Assembly: GCA_913058495.1 (NCBI GenBank)
Contig: CAJXQC010000013.1
Coordinates: forward strand, 39,367-103,366
Reading direction: 5' to 3'
Length of the DNA stretch: 64,000 bases
DNA from: an uncultured Balneola sp.
Lineage (GTDB): Bacteria; Bacteroidota; Rhodothermia; Balneolales; Balneolaceae
Below are positions 52,789 through 62,154 of the stretch, in pieces. The position numbers were made by a program, and so were the translations under genes. The notes beneath the pieces were generated by a model. The model did not search any database. It was not told the origin of the DNA and saw nothing but the letters and a program-made list of their open reading frames with translations. Numbering within the stretch: position 1 is the first letter of the stretch; each line of letters begins with the position of its first letter.

Positions 52789-53664
52789 ATGATCAAAGAA
52801 CTAGACGTAGTAGAAAAGAAATCAACACAGCGCAGACCGGAATGGCTTAGAGTTAAACTTCCATCTGGAGGTAAATTCAAAGAAGTTCTGGATACTATTA
52901 ATGAGAATAAGCTGAATACGGTTTGCTCTGAAGCTCGCTGCCCGAATATGGGAGAATGCTGGGGCGCCGGAACAGCAACATTTATGCTTCTCGGGGATGT
53001 ATGTACTCGTTCTTGTGCATTCTGTGCTATTAAAACAGGTCGCCCGCCTGCAGAGTTAGACTGGGATGAACCGGCTCGTGTTGCTGATGCTGCTGCAAAA
53101 ATGAAATTGAAACACGTAGTTCTAACATCTATCAACAGAGATGACAGAAAAGATGGTGGCGCACCGATCTTCGCAGCAACTCATACTGCTCTCCGTGAAG
53201 CAATTCCGGGAGTAACAATTGAGTCTTTAATTCCGGATTTCCGTGGCGTTTGGGATGCCCTCCAAATCGTAGTTGATACTCCTCCAGATGTGCTGAGCCA
53301 TAATCTGGAAACTGTTCCGAGAAAATACAGACGTGTTCGCCCTCAGGCTAAATATGAGCGTTCTTTAGAACTTCTGCTCAGAGTTAAAGAAGAAGGCATC
53401 CGCTCAAAAACCGGAATTATGGTTGGTCTTGGTGAAACTCGTGAGGAAGTGATCGAGTTAATGCAGGATTGTGTTGACCATAAAGTAGATGTTCTTACAA
53501 TTGGGCAATACATGCAGCCAACTAAAATGCATCATCCCGTCGTTGATTGGGTTCACCCTGATCAATTTGCAGAATACAAAGAGATCGGTGAAAAATTAGG
53601 GATCGGTCATGTGGAAAGCGGACCTTTAGTTCGTTCATCTTATCACGCAGAAAGACACGTTTAA
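52789..53664 (+). CDS. lipA: Lipoyl synthase
   Basis: A 291-residue radical SAM enzyme that adds two sulfurs to octanoyl groups on lipoyl domains. Auxiliary cluster cysteines are 46, 51 and 57 (CSEARCPNMGECW); the radical SAM cluster cysteines are 72, 76 and 79 (CTRSCAFC). The C-terminal Arg-Ser-Ser-Tyr motif (LVRSSYHAERHV) supplies the serine ligand of the auxiliary cluster. All are intact and length is typical. It follows lipB after a repeat-filled gap of 141 bases. Confidence 0.97.
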   Translation: MIKELDVVEKKSTQRRPEWLRVKLPSGGKFKEVLDTINENKLNTVCSEARCPNMGECWGAGTATFMLLGDVCTRSCAFCAIKTGRPPAELDWDEPARVADAAAKMKLKHVVLTSINRDDRKDGGAPIFAATHTALREAIPGVTIESLIPDFRGVWDALQIVVDTPPDVLSHNLETVPRKYRRVRPQAKYERSLELLLRVKEEGIRSKTGIMVGLGETREEVIELMQDCVDHKVDVLTIGQYMQPTKMHHPVVDWVHPDQFAEYKEIGEKLGIGHVESGPLVRSSYHAERHV

Positions 53665-53711
53665 TTTTTTTCTTATACTTCAGATAGTATCTTGGGGTAA
53701 ATTAAAAATAC

Positions 53712-54431
53712 ATGCTAGCAACACTTACTGTTTTAGGAATCAGTTTCGTATTAGGATCTATTCCATCCGCAATTTGGGTGGGAAAGCTCTTTAAAGGGGT
53801 AGATGTTCGTGAACATGGTAGTGGAAATGCGGGAACTACCAACACCTTCCGGGTTTTAGGATGGCCTTCCGGAGTTACTGTTTTCACCATGGACTTTATG
53901 AAGGGTTTTGTTGCTTCCTTTTGGGTAAGCGCTTTAGCCTGGGATATGTTTGCCGGACCACTTTCCCCACCAAACTGGGAAGTCGATGCTTTCTTAAAAA
54001 TAAGTTGCGGACTTTTTGCAGTAGTAGGACATATGTTCCCTCTTTTTGCAAAGTTTAAAGGTGGAAAAGGGGCCGCAACTGCTTGTGGAATGCTGTTCGG
54101 AATTGAGCCTATTTCCATTGGGATCTCTTCCATAATTTTTGTCACAACGATTCTATTAACAAGATATGTTTCTCTTGCTTCAATACTTAGTTCCTTTTTC
54201 TATCCTGTTAGTCTGATCGTAATGAAATATGTGTATGGATTCGACAAGTTAGTGGACGGAAGTATGGTTATTTTTGGCGCTTTGGTGGCGACAGGAATTA
54301 TTGTGAAGCATAAATCCAATATTAGCCGACTTCTGGCAGGTGCGGAAAGTAAAGTGGGCTCTTCAAAGAAAAAAGAAACACAGGATCCGGAACAAAATCC
54401 AGAACCCAAAAATGAACAGGTTGAAGTATGA
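53712..54431 (+). CDS. plsY: Glycerol-3-phosphate 1-O-acyltransferase PlsY
   Basis: A 239-residue membrane acyltransferase that makes lysophosphatidate from acyl-phosphate. Family motifs are present: GSIPSAIWVGKLFKGVDVRE (motif 1), HGSGNAGTTNTFRVLG, and GHMFPLFAKFKGGKGAATACG (motif 2/3). Five membrane helices are expected. The last about 35 residues form a charged Lys/Glu/Pro-rich tail (KKKETQDPEQNPEPKNE) beyond the usual length. Its stop overlaps the gpsA start by 4 bases, pairing two consecutive steps around glycerol-3-phosphate. Confidence 0.96.
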   Translation: MLATLTVLGISFVLGSIPSAIWVGKLFKGVDVREHGSGNAGTTNTFRVLGWPSGVTVFTMDFMKGFVASFWVSALAWDMFAGPLSPPNWEVDAFLKISCGLFAVVGHMFPLFAKFKGGKGAATACGMLFGIEPISIGISSIIFVTTILLTRYVSLASILSSFFYPVSLIVMKYVYGFDKLVDGSMVIFGALVATGIIVKHKSNISRLLAGAESKVGSSKKKETQDPEQNPEPKNEQVEV

Positions 54432-55438
54432 GGAATGTCACCATTATTGGGGCCGGAAGTTTTGGAACAGCACTGGCAACAGTTTTAGATACTGCCGGAA
54501 ATAATGTTCAGATATGGGCTCGTGAAAAAGAAGTGGTTGATAGTATCAATAACAATCATCGAAATCCTTCTTATTTGTCTGACATCCGGTTGCCGGCTTC
54601 CATCAAAGCTTATGACGACCTAGAGCATTGTCTTCGTGATCAGGATATGATCCTGTTTGCAACTCCTTCTCATACATTAAGAGAACTCGCTGCCAAAATA
54701 AAACCATGTCTGGATGGGCATGAGATCTTAGTTACCGTTTCCAAGGGAATCGAGAACGACACTTTCAAAACCATGTCACAGATCCTGGTTGAAGTAATGG
54801 AAGGCGTCACTTTTGAAGACAATATTGGCGTTCTTTATGGGCCAAGTCATGCAGAAGAAGTCTCACATTTAAAACCTACTACCGTAGTTGCGGCTTCTTA
54901 TTCTACAAGAACAGCAAGAATTATTCAGGAAACCTTCCTGACTCCTATGTTCAGAGTGTATCTTAATAATGACATTATCGGAGTTGAGATCGGCGGATCT
55001 GTAAAAAACATTATGGCCATTGCAGCCGGAATTATTGATAGTGCAGAATTAGGCGACAACGCTAAAGCTGCATTGATAACCCGAGGACTTCATGAAATGA
55101 AACGAATGGGTGTAATGATGGGCGGTTATGCGGAAACTTTTTCCGGATTAACGGGGATGGGAGATCTTATTGTTACCTGTACTTCAAAGCATAGCCGTAA
55201 CAGATATGTAGGCTCACAAATTGGACTTGGCAAAAAATTGGATGAGATTATTGATAGCATGAATATGGTTGCGGAAGGTATTAAGACAACTAAATCCGTT
55301 CGTGACTGGGCTAAGCGTAATAATGTTGATATGCCTATCACTTGCGCGGTTTACCGGGTTTTATTTGAAAATGAAGACCCTAAAGACGCTTTGAATGCGT
55401 TGATGACAAGAGACCCTAAAGACGAAGTTTCTATATAA
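54428..55438 (+). CDS. gpsA: NAD(P)-dependent glycerol-3-phosphate dehydrogenase
   Basis: A 336-residue enzyme converting dihydroxyacetone phosphate to sn-glycerol-3-phosphate for phospholipids. The cofactor motif is IIGAGSFGTALATVL (about 5-19). The conserved VSKGIE, GPSHAEEV, catalytic Lys in GSVKNIMAIAAGI and GLTGMGDLIVTCTSKHSRN follow in order. It is translationally coupled to plsY, so supply and use of glycerol-3-phosphate are co-expressed. Confidence 0.97.
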   Translation: MRNVTIIGAGSFGTALATVLDTAGNNVQIWAREKEVVDSINNNHRNPSYLSDIRLPASIKAYDDLEHCLRDQDMILFATPSHTLRELAAKIKPCLDGHEILVTVSKGIENDTFKTMSQILVEVMEGVTFEDNIGVLYGPSHAEEVSHLKPTTVVAASYSTRTARIIQETFLTPMFRVYLNNDIIGVEIGGSVKNIMAIAAGIIDSAELGDNAKAALITRGLHEMKRMGVMMGGYAETFSGLTGMGDLIVTCTSKHSRNRYVGSQIGLGKKLDEIIDSMNMVAEGIKTTKSVRDWAKRNNVDMPITCAVYRVLFENEDPKDALNALMTRDPKDEVSI

Positions 55439-55470
55439 TAGAGCACACTGACCTTTGTCAGATTAATATC

Positions 55471-56169
55471 ATGAAAGACGAGTACGAATTATATTTACAG
55501 AATTCAGATTCAGTTACTGTTTCTGAGATGAAACTCAAAGACCTTAAGAATCTGATAGCAACAGGAGAGAGCTCTTTTCTCGAATTTAAACACAAAGTTG
55601 CTTCCCCCGAAAAAATTGCCAAAGAAATGGTTGCCTTCGCCAACACTAATGGAGGTCGAATTCTGATCGGAGTTGATGATAACGGTGATATTGTTGGAAT
55701 TGAGAGCTATTACGAAGAAGAATTCTGGTTAAGACAAGCTGCTGAAGATGTGTGTGTACCGTCTCTCAATATCAATATTGAAATGGTCCACGCCGGGCAA
55801 AAAGATGTGATGATTGTTGAAATTCCTGAATCAGAAAACAAACCCATAGCAGTAAAAGGAGAATCCAAGAGAACCGTATACATTCGTCAGGGTGATGAAA
55901 ATATCATCGCGACAGACGACAGAGTTGAAGTGTTAAAAAACAAGACCTCCACTACAGGTGTTACTTTTGAATACGGCGAAAGAGAACAGCAGTTATTCCG
56001 GTTTTTAAATGAATATGGTGATATCACCATTGAACGATTTTCTATCATTTCGAATATTACAACCTATAGAGCCGAACGTATTCTTGTTGATATGGCAAGT
56101 GCGGGAGTCCTGGACATGTTTGAACAAAAAGGCATAGTTCATTATACATTTTCGCATAAAAATTCGTAA
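55471..56169 (+). CDS. AlbA_2 / Schlafen-like putative DNA-binding protein
   Basis: A 232-residue protein with an AlbA_2 domain at about 25-150: LIATGESSFLEFKHKVA, MVAFANTNGGRILIGVDDNG and RTVYIRQGDENIIATDDRVE are the typical stretches. The C-terminal 60 residues look like a winged helix (RFLNEYGDITIERFSIISNI, AERILVDMASAGVLDM). Such proteins are usually called ATP-binding or transcriptional regulators, but their role is poorly defined. It lies 32 bases after gpsA and 28 before the IscA-like gene and is probably cotranscribed with one or both. Confidence 0.9.
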   Translation: MKDEYELYLQNSDSVTVSEMKLKDLKNLIATGESSFLEFKHKVASPEKIAKEMVAFANTNGGRILIGVDDNGDIVGIESYYEEEFWLRQAAEDVCVPSLNINIEMVHAGQKDVMIVEIPESENKPIAVKGESKRTVYIRQGDENIIATDDRVEVLKNKTSTTGVTFEYGEREQQLFRFLNEYGDITIERFSIISNITTYRAERILVDMASAGVLDMFEQKGIVHYTFSHKNS

Positions 56170-56197
56170 TTTTGACTTGTTCTAAATAAGGAGAGCA

Positions 56198-56629
56198 ATG
56201 ACTGATCAAGACGAAAATCTAGACGATATTATTTCCTCACTCATAGATGTGGATGAAGAAGAAACTTCACCCAACAAAGAGGAAAAACAAGAGTTGACCG
56301 GCGAGCCCGTAACTCTTACAGAAAGAGCTTCTAAACAAGTAAAGGCGGTTATTGAAAAAGAAGGACTGGATGACAATCTCTACCTCAGAGTTGCTGTAGA
56401 AGGCGGTGGATGTTCGGGATTGAGCTATAAATTAGGATTGGATTACCGAACGGAAGATGATGTGGCTTTTGAGAACTTCGGAGTTGAAGTAATTGTAGCC
56501 TCTAAACACCTTATGTACTTAGAAGGAATTGAGATCGACTATCCTGATGGATTAGATGCTCGTGGATTTACATTCGACAATCCCAATTCTGTTGAAGATT
56601 GTGGTTGCGGAACCAGCTTCTCTATTTGA
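56198..56629 (+). CDS. A-type iron-sulfur carrier (IscA/ErpA/SufA-like)
   Basis: A 143-residue protein with an acidic N-terminal extension (about 1-35) absent from most homologues, then the HesB/IscA fold: VTLTERASKQVKAVIEKEG, GGGCSGLSYKLG and a final DCGCGTSFSI. The three ligand cysteines are 72, 135 and 137, all intact. It delivers clusters to Fe-S enzymes; LipA, encoded about 3 kb upstream, needs two clusters and is a possible client. A TAAGGAG site precedes the start. Confidence 0.94.
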   Translation: MTDQDENLDDIISSLIDVDEEETSPNKEEKQELTGEPVTLTERASKQVKAVIEKEGLDDNLYLRVAVEGGGCSGLSYKLGLDYRTEDDVAFENFGVEVIVASKHLMYLEGIEIDYPDGLDARGFTFDNPNSVEDCGCGTSFSI

Positions 56630-56713
56630 TTTTATTTTCCATACAGTTGAACCTAAACTCAATATTTATTAAATAATATTGTAAGGTTTTCCATTTAACC
56701 TGTCTTACTGTAT

Positions 56714-59116
56714 GTGAAAAAGAGGTCTTCATATAAATTCCCTGTAGAACAGTTTCCGGCACTTCGGGTGGTGTTACTTTATATTGCCGGAATTCTCTTT
56801 TCGCAACTTTTCGAAACAGATCTGCTCGTTCTCATATTTTTCTCAATTGGTTTAGCAGTTGCGTATTTCACTTTCGAGGCTCTTTCGAGGAAAACGGTTT
56901 CTATCCGGTTGACCAGAACATCTACTTTTCTGTATTGTCTGATCATTTTTACTGTCGGATTTACAATTAACTCCATCGATTCAAAGAAAAATCAATCCGC
57001 TATTGAGAGACTAATATCTGAATCAGAATGGGCAGAGATCCGGGTTTCAGGTAATGTAATTTCAATCTCTAAAAATAGTTCGGGAGATAAGCGATTGGAC
57101 CTTGCTGTTAGTAACAGCAACCTTTCCGGTTTTACTTCCAACATTAAGTTCAAAAGCAGAATACTTTGGGATAATAATCACCCGGTAGAACTTGGCGATC
57201 AAATTGAAATATCCGGGATTGCAATTCCAGTTTCTGAACCCAGAAACCCCACTCAGTTTGATTACAAAGCTTTTCTTGAATCCAGAAATATTTATACTCA
57301 AATAAGAGCTGATTCTGTAATAGTGATCAATCCTGACACTTCCTTATTCAGCTGGATCTCAGTTCGCAAGAAAGCACTCAAATTGGTGGATCAGAATTTT
57401 GATTCTGTAACAGCGCCTATCGCAAAAGCATTACTTTTAGGTTACAAAAATGAACTGGAGGGAAATACTAAACAAGCTTTCGCCAGAGCAGGATTATCAC
57501 ATATTATGGCCGTATCAGGCTTGCATGTTGGTTTGATCATAGCTCCTTTCTGGTTGATCATCCCTTATTTCTGGACCAAAAAACACGGTACAAAAGTTGG
57601 CTTGGCTCTTCTGATATTGATCCTGATTTTTTATGCCGGGCTCACCGGTTTTTCAGTCTCAGTTCTACGTGCTTCAGTTATGGCGGTTCTTTTAACTTAT
57701 GGCAAATTGTTTTCCAAAAGCAGTAATTCTCTGAACCTGATGGGTATTGCTGCGTTAGTAATTCTGCTATTTGATCCTTCTCAACTATTTGAAATTGGGT
57801 TTCAACTTTCTTTCAGTGCCGTTCTAATAATTCTTTTAGTTCTGCCTGTAATACAAAATGTAATTCCTTACTGGATCCGTATTAAATGGTACGGCGCTCC
57901 GATTATGGTCATTATCATTTCACTTGTAGTTCAACTTGGACTCTACCCTCTACAGGCTTTTTACTTTGGTGAAGTATCCCTCATTAGTCCGCTCGCAAAT
58001 GCGTTATTCGTTCCTTTGTTAGGACTCATAGTTCCGCTTTCTCTTTTAGCTTTGATAATAAGCTCTGTAATTCCTGCGATTGGTTTCTTTATCAACTATC
58101 CTTCACTGGTCTTTCTGGCAGCTCTTAACGATTTTGTTTCTTTTTCTTCTCAACTTTCTCAGTCATGGTTTGAGGTACAAAAACCCGGTGTTTCGATCTT
58201 TCTTTTCTGGACTTCCTTTGTCTTAATGATAGGGTCATGGAGGAATCCCAATATAAAATGGAAGTTAATGGCCGTTTCTCTGTTCTTTCTCTTCTTTGTT
58301 CCTCTGGATTCAGTTTTAAAAAAATTTGAAGCTCCAAAAATGACTATTACGGTTTTTGATGTGGGGCAGGGAGATGCCTCCTTCTTACAGACCCCGAATG
58401 GGAAAAATATTCTGATTGACGCAGGAGTTTGGAGCCCGGGATCAAATTCCGGAAAACAAGTTTTACTTCCTTTTTTTAAAGAAAATAATATTCAGAAATT
58501 AGATGCTGTATTTCTTTCTCATCCCCATGCAGACCACATTGGGGGCATCAAAGACCTCATAAATGAAATTGATATAGACACTATTTATAACTCCGGGTTC
58601 GAATATGAATCAAATTTATATAGAGATTATATCAACCTTGCCAATTCAAAATATATCCCCGTAGTATCTCTTAATGCAGGGACAACGATTCATATTGACG
58701 AGAGCCTGATCATCTTAGTACTAGGTCCCGAAAAGGGAAAATTCAACAATGATCCCAATCAGCATTCTTTAGTTTTGAATATAATTCATGGTGAAAACGA
58801 GTTTTTGTTTACGGGTGATGCAGGCGAAGATCAGGAACGCCGGTTGGTAGAAAATTATGGACATCTTTTGGATACAGATTTCCTGAAAGTGGGACATCAT
58901 GGAAGCAAAACCAGCTCCGAATTATTTTTCTTACAGGAAGTTACTCCTGAAGTTGCTGTAGTATCAGTTGCCGAAAGAAACCGATTCGGGCATCCTCATC
59001 CGGAAGCTGTTGAAAGATTAGAATCAACTCAATCAAAAATACACTACACAAGCAGGGATAAGGCTCTCATATTCGAAAGTGATGGTCAGAAAATAGAACG
59101 AGTAAATTGGAATTAA
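56714..59116 (+). CDS. comEC: DNA internalisation protein ComEC/Rec2
   Basis: An 800-residue membrane channel for uptake of transforming single-stranded DNA. It starts at GTG 56714 because the overlapping ATG is followed at once by TGA. An OB-fold-like DUF4131 region (about 100-215) follows two to three helices. The Competence domain (about 220-495) has LLLGYKNELEGNTKQAFARAG and SHIMAVSGLHVGLI. The metallo-beta-lactamase domain (about 540-795) has FDVGQGDASFL, LSHPHADHIGG and VGHHGSKTSSE. It is complete, so natural competence is possible, though no other com genes are in the window. Confidence 0.95.
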   Translation: MKKRSSYKFPVEQFPALRVVLLYIAGILFSQLFETDLLVLIFFSIGLAVAYFTFEALSRKTVSIRLTRTSTFLYCLIIFTVGFTINSIDSKKNQSAIERLISESEWAEIRVSGNVISISKNSSGDKRLDLAVSNSNLSGFTSNIKFKSRILWDNNHPVELGDQIEISGIAIPVSEPRNPTQFDYKAFLESRNIYTQIRADSVIVINPDTSLFSWISVRKKALKLVDQNFDSVTAPIAKALLLGYKNELEGNTKQAFARAGLSHIMAVSGLHVGLIIAPFWLIIPYFWTKKHGTKVGLALLILILIFYAGLTGFSVSVLRASVMAVLLTYGKLFSKSSNSLNLMGIAALVILLFDPSQLFEIGFQLSFSAVLIILLVLPVIQNVIPYWIRIKWYGAPIMVIIISLVVQLGLYPLQAFYFGEVSLISPLANALFVPLLGLIVPLSLLALIISSVIPAIGFFINYPSLVFLAALNDFVSFSSQLSQSWFEVQKPGVSIFLFWTSFVLMIGSWRNPNIKWKLMAVSLFFLFFVPLDSVLKKFEAPKMTITVFDVGQGDASFLQTPNGKNILIDAGVWSPGSNSGKQVLLPFFKENNIQKLDAVFLSHPHADHIGGIKDLINEIDIDTIYNSGFEYESNLYRDYINLANSKYIPVVSLNAGTTIHIDESLIILVLGPEKGKFNNDPNQHSLVLNIIHGENEFLFTGDAGEDQERRLVENYGHLLDTDFLKVGHHGSKTSSELFFLQEVTPEVAVVSVAERNRFGHPHPEAVERLESTQSKIHYTSRDKALIFESDGQKIERVNWN

Positions 59117-59880
59117 TGTAAATCTGCTCCTTCTGCACCCGTAATAAGTTTGCTTGTTTTATCTTGCACATATACAAATACCGATGCATTTTCTAAATCA
59201 ACATCAGCAGGGATGTTTATCACTTCATTACCAAGTTTTTTTGCAGTTCCGGTTTTAAATGCACGCACAACATTATCATGATGAAGTGTTTTACCTGCGT
59301 TTTCGCCATGTCCTATTTCCCGGATGATACTCCTCTCAACAAGAGCAACATTAACATCAGCTTTTTCAATTAAACCTTTTAATTTATACTCAACGGTTAA
59401 CATATCCATATCCCTGTTATAGGCTGTAGTAAAAGTTACTTCGGTATATGGCGGTTTTTCTAATGCCGAACCTATTTCGTTGTAGGCTGTTTCGGATTCT
59501 GATCCTATAAATTCTTTAGTCCCATTTACTATCATTTGGGGAGTATATATTTTGTTCGACCTATATGTCTCAGCGTATTCTCGTTGTCGATCTGAATATT
59601 TTTTATCGCTGAACGCATCTTTCCAACCAAGTCTGTCCCAGTAATCTACATGAAATGCCAGTGCAAAAACTCGTTTACCCTCTTCTCTTGCATCGTCAAT
59701 AACTTCACTCAACAACCGGTCTGCCGGTGGACAGCTGTAACAACCCTCAGAAGTAAATAGCTCAACTACCGCAAAGGGCTTTGCAGTCATTTCTTCACTC
59801 GCTCTGTTCTTTTCTAAATCATTATTAAAATTAAGAATGACAAAAGAAAAGATTCCAATTATCAAAAAGGCATATTTCAT
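59113..59880 (-). CDS. DUF1223 thioredoxin-like secreted protein
   Basis: I start at ATG 59880 (MKYAFLIIGIF), the first Met with a signal-like segment; an 18-residue longer frame exists. The 255-residue protein has the DUF1223 hallmarks AVVELFTSEGCYSCPPADRL with a C-x2-C pair, then AFHVDYWDRLGWKDAFSD and YTPQMIVNG. The C-x2-C pair suggests a redox or thioredoxin-fold role, but function is not established for the family. Its stop overlaps the comEC stop by 4 bases on the other strand. Confidence 0.92.
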   Translation of the reverse strand: MKYAFLIIGIFSFVILNFNNDLEKNRASEEMTAKPFAVVELFTSEGCYSCPPADRLLSEVIDDAREEGKRVFALAFHVDYWDRLGWKDAFSDKKYSDRQREYAETYRSNKIYTPQMIVNGTKEFIGSESETAYNEIGSALEKPPYTEVTFTTAYNRDMDMLTVEYKLKGLIEKADVNVALVERSIIREIGHGENAGKTLHHDNVVRAFKTGTAKKLGNEVINIPADVDLENASVFVYVQDKTSKLITGAEGADLH

Positions 59881-60033
59881 AACTACTCCATTTGTTTTTT
59901 GGAAATAATTAATTTTCTTCCTCCTCTGAATCACAGAAGTATAAAATTCAATTTAGCTTAAAATGTGTTTTACATAATAATCCCGTATTTTAGGGAACTA
60001 ACTAATCATTATAGAGCTACACCATAAAAATTA

Positions 60034-60234
60034 ATGGACCAAACGGAACGACCGAGCTTTGAAGAGGCTTTAAATAAGCTGGAAGAAATAGTTTCCAAAT
60101 TAGAGGATGAGTCCATTACTCTGGAGGAATCTGTTAATCTGTATGAAGAAGGAGTAAAACTCTCCAAATTTTGCACAGAAATCCTAAACGATGCTGAACT
60201 TCGTATTGAACAGGTGAATGAAGTAAATAGTTAA
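60034..60234 (+). CDS. xseB: Exodeoxyribonuclease VII small subunit
   Basis: A 66-residue protein with the complete XseB pattern: SFEEALNKLEEIVSKLEDES, then ITLEESVNLYEEGVKLSKFC and a helical end. It binds the large subunit XseA, which is not encoded in this window. It starts an operon and ends 6 bases before dxs, a linkage also seen in other bacteria. Confidence 0.95.
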   Translation: MDQTERPSFEEALNKLEEIVSKLEDESITLEESVNLYEEGVKLSKFCTEILNDAELRIEQVNEVNS

Positions 60235-60240
60235 CAAATT

Positions 60241-62154
60241 ATGGAACAGAACATACCACAACCGGGTGAGCTTTTATCTAAGATAAATACACCTGAAGAT
60301 CTTCGAAAACTTGACCCAAAAGAGCTTCAGGATGTTTGTGATGAACTCCGGAATTATATCATCGACATGGTTTCTGTTTATGGCGGTCATTTTGGAGCCA
60401 GTCTTGGTGTTGTAGAACTTACAACCGCTATCCACTATGTATACAAAACTCCGGAAGATCGTTTGGTTTGGGATGTTGGTCATCAGGCTTACGGACATAA
60501 AATTTTAACCGGACGACGAGAACAGTTTCACACAAACCGTTTGTACGGTGGTATTTCAGGATTCCCAAAACGTACTGAAAGTGAATACGATACTTTTGGT
60601 GTTGGGCATTCCAGTACTTCAATTTCTGCCGCTCTTGGCATGGCTGTGGCAAACACTTTAGATAAAGGCGATCGTAAAGTGGTAGCAGTAATTGGCGATG
60701 GCTCCATGACTGCAGGTTTAGCTTTCGAAGCAATGAATAATGCAGGAGCTATGAACAGCGACATTCTGGTTATTCTGAATGACAATTGTATGTCTATAGA
60801 TCCTAATGTTGGTGCTTTAAAAGAATATTTAACGGATATAACTACGAGCAAAACCTTCAATAAAATGAGGGATGAAATTTATGATATGCTCGGACATTTC
60901 AAATCTGCCGGTGAAAAAATGCGCAAAGTTGCTTCCAGATTGGAAAACGCTGTAACTGCCGCGATAACTCCGGGCTCTCTCTTCCGCGCACTTGGTTTTA
61001 AATATTATGGCCCGATGGACGGACATGATGTGGACGCGCTCAGAAAGACTTTAGAAGATCTGAAAACGGTAAAAGGACCGAAGTTACTTCATGTTGTAAC
61101 CGTGAAAGGGAAAGGATTTGCTCCTGCTGAGCGAGAGCAAACTAAATGGCACGCATCCAGCAGCCCTTTTGATAAAATTACAGGAAAGGCGCTCAACCCG
61201 GCTCCGAAAACTAAAGGAGCTCCTAAATATCAGGATGTATTTGGCGAAGCTTTAGTGGAATTAGCAGCTAAAGATGAACGGATTGTAAGTATGACACCGG
61301 CTATGCCAAGCGGCTCCAGTCTCTGGCCAATGATGAACACTTTTCCCGAAAGAGCTTTTGATGTGGGAATAGCCGAACAACATGCCGTAACTTTTGCAGC
61401 AGGTCTTGCAACCGAAGGGAAAAAAGCATTTTGTGCTATCTATTCCTCATTCTTACAGAGAGGTTATGATCAATTGGTGCACGACGTAGCAATTCAGAAA
61501 CTTCCCGTTGTATTTTGTATCGATCGCGCCGGATTTGCAGGAGCAGACGGACCTACGCATCACGGTTTGTATGATATTGCCTTTATGAGAACTGTTCCGA
61601 ATATGGTAATCTCTTCTCCTCTGAATGAACAGGATCTGAGAAATATGATGTTTACTGCATCCACTTTTGAAGATGCTTCGTGGGCAATTCGTTATCCGCG
61701 TGGAAAAGCAACCGGAATGAATGTTCCAGAAGGATTTGAAGCTCTGGAAATCGGAAAAGGGATAGAACTTCGTGAAGGGGAAAGTATAGCTGTATTGAGT
61801 TTTGGTCCTATTGGTAAATATGTAACTACAGCTGCTGATGATTTAGCCAAAGAAGGAATTAATATCGGTCATTACGATATGCGATTTGCAAAACCTTTGG
61901 ATGAAGAACTTATTGATGAAATTTGTGAGAAATATGATCACATCATCACGTTAGAAGACGGTGCAAAAATGGGTGGTTTCGGTAGCGCAGTTGCTGAATA
62001 TATCATCGAAAAAGAAAATCGTCCTAGCGTAAAAATTCTTGGTATTCCTGATGTTATTGTTGAACACGGAACTCAGGAAGAATTACATAATGAAGTTGGT
62101 ATTGGAGTTGAAGGAATTAAGGAAGCTGTTTCCAGTATTTTAGTTAGACAATAA
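60241..62154 (+). CDS. dxs: 1-deoxy-D-xylulose-5-phosphate synthase
   Basis: A 637-residue thiamine-diphosphate enzyme that makes DXP from pyruvate and glyceraldehyde-3-phosphate, the first step of the non-mevalonate isoprenoid pathway. Motifs: GGHFGASLGVVELTTAIHYV, DVGHQAYGHKILTGRR, the ThDP/Mg motif GDGSMTAGLAFEAMNNAG...NDN, the catalytic-side EQHAVTFAAGLA, and DRAGFAGADGPTHHG. All are intact. It overlaps the next gene by one base (TAATG). Confidence 0.97.
   Translation: MEQNIPQPGELLSKINTPEDLRKLDPKELQDVCDELRNYIIDMVSVYGGHFGASLGVVELTTAIHYVYKTPEDRLVWDVGHQAYGHKILTGRREQFHTNRLYGGISGFPKRTESEYDTFGVGHSSTSISAALGMAVANTLDKGDRKVVAVIGDGSMTAGLAFEAMNNAGAMNSDILVILNDNCMSIDPNVGALKEYLTDITTSKTFNKMRDEIYDMLGHFKSAGEKMRKVASRLENAVTAAITPGSLFRALGFKYYGPMDGHDVDALRKTLEDLKTVKGPKLLHVVTVKGKGFAPAEREQTKWHASSSPFDKITGKALNPAPKTKGAPKYQDVFGEALVELAAKDERIVSMTPAMPSGSSLWPMMNTFPERAFDVGIAEQHAVTFAAGLATEGKKAFCAIYSSFLQRGYDQLVHDVAIQKLPVVFCIDRAGFAGADGPTHHGLYDIAFMRTVPNMVISSPLNEQDLRNMMFTASTFEDASWAIRYPRGKATGMNVPEGFEALEIGKGIELREGESIAVLSFGPIGKYVTTAADDLAKEGINIGHYDMRFAKPLDEELIDEICEKYDHIITLEDGAKMGGFGSAVAEYIIEKENRPSVKILGIPDVIVEHGTQEELHNEVGIGVEGIKEAVSSILVRQ

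Noticed and set aside
55471..56169. AlbA_2/Schlafen-like gene as part of an anti-phage system.
   Set aside because: It is embedded among housekeeping genes with no defence partners; a regulatory role is as likely.
60274..61026. Several minus-strand frames of 65-110 codons inside dxs.
   Set aside because: They are antisense to conserved dxs codons and show no start signals or recognisable domains.
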